DNA of 64,000 nt from Desulfoferula mesophila (GTDB lineage Bacteria; Desulfobacterota; Desulfarculia; Desulfarculales; Desulfarculaceae): the NCBI RefSeq assembly GCF_037076455.1, contig NZ_AP028679.1, forward strand, positions 1,999,501-2,063,500, written 5' to 3'. The notes under the pieces were generated by a model. It saw nothing but the letters and a program-made list of their open reading frames with translations, did no database searches and was not told where the DNA came from. Positions 60,452-64,000 of this stretch are shown one piece after another (position 1 is the first letter of the stretch; every line of letters starts with the position of its first letter). The position numbers were made by a program, and so were the translations under genes.

Positions 60452-60550
60452 GCCCCTTTGGGGCAAACCGGCATAAACCCTTATGCACTTTGGTGGCGAC
60501 CGAGTCCCACCGACTCTCGGCTTTGTGAGCCTATTAGATCGGGAGGGCAC

Positions 60551-60957
60551 ATGAAAATAAAACGCTTGGCCATATTGGCGTGGCAGTGAAAAGCGTGGAT
60601 AAAGCCGCAAAGATATACACCGAAATTTTGCCGTTGGAAATATCCATTACTGAAGCGGTGGGTGAACTCCGCACCAGTTTCGTACCCATGGGCCAGGCCA
60701 AGCTGGAGTTGGTCATGAGCACCGAACCTGACGGCACCATGGCCAAGTTCATAGAAAAAAAGGGAGAGGGCCTGCACCGCCTGGCCTTTGATGTCCATGA
60801 TATAGAAGCCGCGGTTGAGGAGCTGAAAGCCAAGGGGGTGCCCATGACCGCTGAACGGCCATGGAAGGGCGCTCACGACGCCAAGGTAATGTTCCTCCAT
60901 CCAAAGGCCACCCATGGAGTGTTAATAGAACTTTGTCAATATCCAGAAGATCACTAA
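60551..60957 (+). pseudogene. Methylmalonyl-CoA epimerase with an apparent one-base frameshift
   Basis: The ATG at 60551, preceded by GGGAGGG, starts MKIKRL and then runs into a stop at 60587. The rest of the epimerase is in another frame from 60571: HIGVAVKSVDKAA, then GLHRLAFDVHDIEAA and GVLIELCQYPE. One missing base between about 60566 and 60571 explains this. A GTG at 60580 could start a 125-aa protein, but this would drop the metal-ligand His of HIGVAV. The gene is either inactivated or affected by a base-calling error. It completes the methylmalonyl-CoA set (racemises the 2-carbon). Confidence 0.7.
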
Positions 60958-61053
60958 TGGAATTATTTGGGTATCACTAACAGATCCATTATGTAAGGTT
61001 TCGTATCCTTAACAGGGGTCGCCACATATGGATTCAAGCAGGAGGATCGGATA

Positions 61054-62460
61054 ATGGCGGGCATTTTTACAGCCGCTGCTCATATTCCCTATCTGAAGAT
61101 GGAGCGAAAAACCATAGGTGGGGCCTGGGAGCGTGGCGCCCATAAGGGCTTTCGCAGCGTGGCGGGAAGCGACGAGGATTCCCTGACCATGGCGGCCGAG
61201 GCCGCCGGCTTCGTTCTGGAAGCGACGGGACGCGAGGATGTGCAGGCGCTTTACTTCGCCTCTACCACGGCTCCTTACAAGGAAAAAGCCACCTCGGCGA
61301 TGCTGGCCACGGTGTTGGATTTGGACAGCAATATGGAGACACTGGACCTAGGCAACTCCCTGCGTTGCGGCTTGGGCGCCCTGAGTCTTGCCCTGGACAC
61401 CGCGGCAGAAGGCAAAAAGGTCCTGGTAACTTCAGGCGAAAATCGCCTGGGCTATCCCCGCTCCGACCAGGAGCAGCTCTTCGGCGACGCCGGGGCCGCG
61501 GTGCTGGTGGGAGGAGGTGAGGCCCCGGTGGCTTACCTCGGCGGCTTCGCGGTAACCGATGAGATCACCGACGTGTGGCGCACCCAGGAAGACACCTACG
61601 TGCAGAACTGGGAAGGGCGCTTCGTGTCCGGTGAAGGCTACCTGAGGGTGATGGCCAAGGCGGTTAAGGGCCTTATGTCCCAGATGGCTGTTAATCCCGA
61701 GGACATCGCCAAGGCCGTAATACCCGCGCCGGACTCCCGTTCGGCCATGGGCATATTGAAAAAGACCGGCCTGGGCCAAGCCGGAGAGGCTGTGGACTCG
61801 CTGCTGGATGAAGTGGGCTTCTGCGGGGCGGCTCATCCCCTAGTGATGCTGGCCTCGGTATTGGAAACGGCAAAGCCCGGCGAGAAGATTCTGATGGCTG
61901 CCTATGGCGATGGAGCTCAGGCCCTGTTGTTCGAGGTGGAAAGCACACCGGCCAAGCCGGCGGTGAGCATGGCCCAGCATATGGAAAACCGTGGGGAGCT
62001 GAAATCCTACGCTCGCTTCTTGAGCTTTAACGGTTTGGTGGAGCCCCAGCCGGGCGAACCCTTCCGCCTGGTGCCCTCGGCCACGGTTACCTGGCGAGAG
62101 CGTGACTCCCTGCTGCGCTGCCGGGGCAGCAAGTGCCAAGTTTGCGGCACCGCGGCCTTTCCCATTCAGCGCATCTGCGATAAATGCCGCAGCGTGGACA
62201 AGTTCGACACCGTGCGCCTGAGCAGCATGACGGGGGAAGTTTTCACCTTTAGCCGGGACAATCTGGCCGGCCGGCCGGACGACCCAGTGATCGTTCAGAC
62301 GGTGGTGCAGATGGAAAACGGGGCCCGTTTCTACGGCCTGATGACTGACGCCGACCCCAATCAGGTGGAACTGGGCATGCCGGTGAAGCTCACTCTGCGC
62401 CGCATGCATGATCTGGGGGGATTCCACAATTACTTCTGGAAGTGCCGGCCGGTGAGGTAG
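61054..62460 (+). CDS. HMG-CoA synthase-like protein fused to a DUF35 Zn-ribbon/OB domain
   Basis: A 468-aa fusion. Residues 1-310 are a thiolase-fold HMG-CoA synthase/KAS III-type enzyme with the nucleophilic Cys105 in SLRCGLGALSLAL. Residues about 330-465 form a DUF35 module with four cysteines (CQVCGTAAFPIQRICDKC) and an OB-fold. In archaea HMG-CoA synthase, thiolase and DUF35 are separate subunits of one complex; here two of the three are fused and the third (thiolase) is the next gene, 13 bases on. The GGAGG ribosome site supports the start. Reaction: probably joins or cleaves an acetyl unit and a ketoacyl-CoA. Confidence 0.85.
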   Translation: MAGIFTAAAHIPYLKMERKTIGGAWERGAHKGFRSVAGSDEDSLTMAAEAAGFVLEATGREDVQALYFASTTAPYKEKATSAMLATVLDLDSNMETLDLGNSLRCGLGALSLALDTAAEGKKVLVTSGENRLGYPRSDQEQLFGDAGAAVLVGGGEAPVAYLGGFAVTDEITDVWRTQEDTYVQNWEGRFVSGEGYLRVMAKAVKGLMSQMAVNPEDIAKAVIPAPDSRSAMGILKKTGLGQAGEAVDSLLDEVGFCGAAHPLVMLASVLETAKPGEKILMAAYGDGAQALLFEVESTPAKPAVSMAQHMENRGELKSYARFLSFNGLVEPQPGEPFRLVPSATVTWRERDSLLRCRGSKCQVCGTAAFPIQRICDKCRSVDKFDTVRLSSMTGEVFTFSRDNLAGRPDDPVIVQTVVQMENGARFYGLMTDADPNQVELGMPVKLTLRRMHDLGGFHNYFWKCRPVR

Positions 62461-62473
62461 CGGGGAGATAATC

Positions 62474-63661
62474 ATGGGTAGCATTAAAGATAAAGTTGCA
62501 ATCATCGGCATGGGGTGCAGCCAGTTCGGCGAGCGCTGGGACACCGGCATGAGCGACCTGGCCATAGAGGCCTCCAGCGAGGCCTTTGCAGACGCGGGCG
62601 TGGGGCCCGATGACATAGAGGCCTGCTTCTTCAGCACGGTCTACGCCCCCATGGGCGGCTTGGGGGCTTCCCCAGCGGCCGACGCCCTCAAGCTCAGGGA
62701 CATTCCCATCATCCGAAACGAGAACTGGTGTACCAGCGGGCACATCGCTCTGTTCGAGGCCTGCATGGCCGTGGCCAGCGGCATGTACGACGTGGTGATG
62801 GCCCTGGGCGTGGAAAAGCTCAAGGACACCGGCTATGCCGGTCTGGGCATGGGCCGGGGTATGAACCCGGTGCTGGAAGCCCGGCGCACCGCGCCCGGCT
62901 CCTTCGCCCTTATCGCCAAGCGCTACTTTGAGAGGTACGGCTTGAGCAACGAAGAGGGCAAGGAACTCATCGGGCGCATAGCGGTGAAGAACCACGACAA
63001 CGGCAGCCGCACTCCCAAGGCCCACTTCCACAACAAGGTGCCCTTGGAGAAGGTGCTCAAGGCCCCGGTGATCGCCTGGCCCTTGGGCCTGTTCGACTGC
63101 TGCGGCAACAGCGACGGTGCGGCCTGCGCCATCGTCACCCGGGCGGACATGGCCAAGAACTTCAGGGACGATCCCATCTACCTCAAGGGCATGGGTGTGG
63201 CCATGGACTCCACCATGCCCCATATACGACCCGAGTTCGACTGGATCCACTTCGGGGCTTTGATGAACTCCTCCAAGAAGGCGTATGAGATGGCCGGCAT
63301 CACCAATCCCCGCGAGGAGTTGGACGTGGCCGAGGTTCACGACTGCTTCACCATCACCGAGCTTGCTATCTACGAAAATTTCGGCTTTAGTGCTCCCGGT
63401 GGGGCCATCGAGGATATCCGCTCCGGCTTCTTCGAGATAGGCGGCGGCCTGCCGGTGAACATCGACGGCGGGCTCAAGTGTTTCGGCCATCCCATCGGAG
63501 CCAGCGGCCTGCGCATGACTTACGAGATTTACAAGCAATTGCAACAGAAGGTGGATAACCCCGAGCGCCAGGTAAAGAACCCGCGCAGGGGACTGTCCCA
63601 CACTTTTGGCGGCCCGCCCCAGATCAGCGCGGTGGCCATTTTGGGTAACGAAAGAGGGTAG
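62474..63661 (+). CDS. SCP2-type thiolase
   Basis: A 395-aa thiolase. The nucleophilic Cys86 is present in NWCTSGHIAL, unlike in the homologue at 4837, and the acid/base motifs VHDCFTITEL and CFGHPIGASG are intact. With the DUF35-bearing HMG-CoA synthase-like protein upstream it may form a substrate-channelling complex. Within a beta-oxidation-like operon it could release acetyl-CoA or propionyl-CoA. Confidence 0.88.
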   Translation: MGSIKDKVAIIGMGCSQFGERWDTGMSDLAIEASSEAFADAGVGPDDIEACFFSTVYAPMGGLGASPAADALKLRDIPIIRNENWCTSGHIALFEACMAVASGMYDVVMALGVEKLKDTGYAGLGMGRGMNPVLEARRTAPGSFALIAKRYFERYGLSNEEGKELIGRIAVKNHDNGSRTPKAHFHNKVPLEKVLKAPVIAWPLGLFDCCGNSDGAACAIVTRADMAKNFRDDPIYLKGMGVAMDSTMPHIRPEFDWIHFGALMNSSKKAYEMAGITNPREELDVAEVHDCFTITELAIYENFGFSAPGGAIEDIRSGFFEIGGGLPVNIDGGLKCFGHPIGASGLRMTYEIYKQLQQKVDNPERQVKNPRRGLSHTFGGPPQISAVAILGNERG

Positions 63662-63699
63662 GGCTAAACAACCAAAACAAGGCCTTCGGAGGGTCTGAA

Positions 63700-64000
63700 A
63701 TGGATATCAAGAAAGTAATGGTGGTGGGTTGCGGCACCATGGGTTCGGGAATCGTACAAGTTTGCGCCCAGTCCGGCCTGCAGGTGGTGATGACCGACGT
63801 GTCCCAGCAAATGCTGGAAAAGGCCATGGAAAAGATCGCCTGGTCGGTAGGCAAGCTGGCCGAAAAGGGCAAGATCGCCGATGATCAGGCAACGGTGATG
63901 GCACGCATCACCGCCAGCCAGGACTACGCCCCCGGGGCTGACGCCAACCTGGTGGTGGAGGCGGTGTTCGAAAGCATCGAGGTCAAGAAGGAAGTGTTCG
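63700..64000 (+). CDS. 3-hydroxyacyl-CoA dehydrogenase, partial (runs off the window)
   Basis: The first 100 residues are visible. VMVVGCGTMGSGIVQVCAQSG is the NAD-binding Rossmann start of 3-hydroxybutyryl-CoA dehydrogenases and VVEAVFE is the next conserved block. A GGAGGG ribosome site precedes the ATG. It would oxidise the product of the hydratase at 54800 and feed the thiolase. The C-terminal domain is beyond the edge. Confidence 0.88.
   Translation, partial: MDIKKVMVVGCGTMGSGIVQVCAQSGLQVVMTDVSQQMLEKAMEKIAWSVGKLAEKGKIADDQATVMARITASQDYAPGADANLVVEAVFESIEVKKEVF

Noticed and set aside
62390-63601. A 403-codon minus-strand open frame
   Set aside because: Antisense of the SCP2-type thiolase gene; composition and lack of motifs mark it as a shadow.
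1-64000. CRISPR array, tRNA or rRNA genes
   Set aside because: I found no regularly spaced short repeats, no tRNA-like cloverleaf with CCA end and no rRNA segments on reading the sequence; a tRNAscan/Infernal run would be needed to exclude tRNAs fully.

Overview
The window is a bacterial chromosome segment with dense catabolic operons for carboxylic acids processed as CoA thioesters. Four acyl-CoA dehydrogenases, four CoA-ligase-type genes, three uptake systems (DctPQM TRAP, TAXI-TRAP, Liv ABC), a BKACE enzyme, DUF35/thiolase pairs, a two-subunit methylmalonyl-CoA mutase and ferredoxin-linked flavoproteins point to an anaerobic or facultative degrader. A Desulfobacterota/Deltaproteobacteria-like organism fits best, but this is inferred from gene content only: there is no rRNA or other marker here.

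Layout. (1) 1-9061, minus strand: TRAP transporter dctP-dctQ-dctM, then thiolase-like protein, DUF35 protein, BKACE, acyl-CoA ligase, MaoC hydratase and acyl-CoA dehydrogenase, running into a broken PAS-sensor gene at the left edge. The thiolase-like protein has Gly where thiolases have the nucleophilic Cys and sits beside a DUF35 gene, so the operon looks like an aldolytic rather than thiolytic acyl-CoA shortening pathway. (2) 9645-12284: GntR/FCD regulator, a decayed DUF2238 gene and a complete IS3-family element. (3) 12379-17496: two-subunit CoA ligase, HpcH/HpaI (malyl/citramalyl-CoA type) lyase, 2[4Fe-4S] ferredoxin and a FrdA-like flavoprotein, followed by a second type of GntR regulator. 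(4) 17666-25721: a decaying operon. Its CoA-transferase is split by an IS, its acyl-CoA dehydrogenase and NMO-like gene are both cut by another IS with loss of the DNA between them, and its acyl-CoA ligase has a nonsense codon. (5) 25843-34720: livKHMGF, Zn alcohol dehydrogenase, GntR paralogue 2 and a PaaK-family ligase. (6) 34750-42178: nested insertion sequences, with an IS3-family element split by IS21, which carries an IS407-type element and a second, 5'-truncated IS21, plus the tail of an IS256-type element. (7) 42310-54611: TAXI-TRAP transporter, IclR regulator, acyl-CoA dehydrogenase, two LplA-like ligases, an IscU-like scaffold, a cupin, a PaaG-like crotonase, a divergent PaaK-like protein and GntR paralogue 3. 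(8) 54800-64000, plus strand: enoyl-CoA hydratase, acyl-CoA dehydrogenase, carboxyltransferase, methylmalonyl-CoA mutase small and large subunits, an apparently frameshifted epimerase, an HMG-CoA-synthase/DUF35 fusion, a thiolase and the start of a 3-hydroxyacyl-CoA dehydrogenase.

How it works together (inference): each block pairs uptake or activation (transporter, ligase or CoA-transferase) with dehydrogenation, hydration and C-C cleavage, under its own regulator. Three of the regulators are close paralogues. Propionyl/methylmalonyl-CoA products can enter central metabolism through the mutase block. Several ISs and several broken genes show that this part of the genome is still being rearranged.
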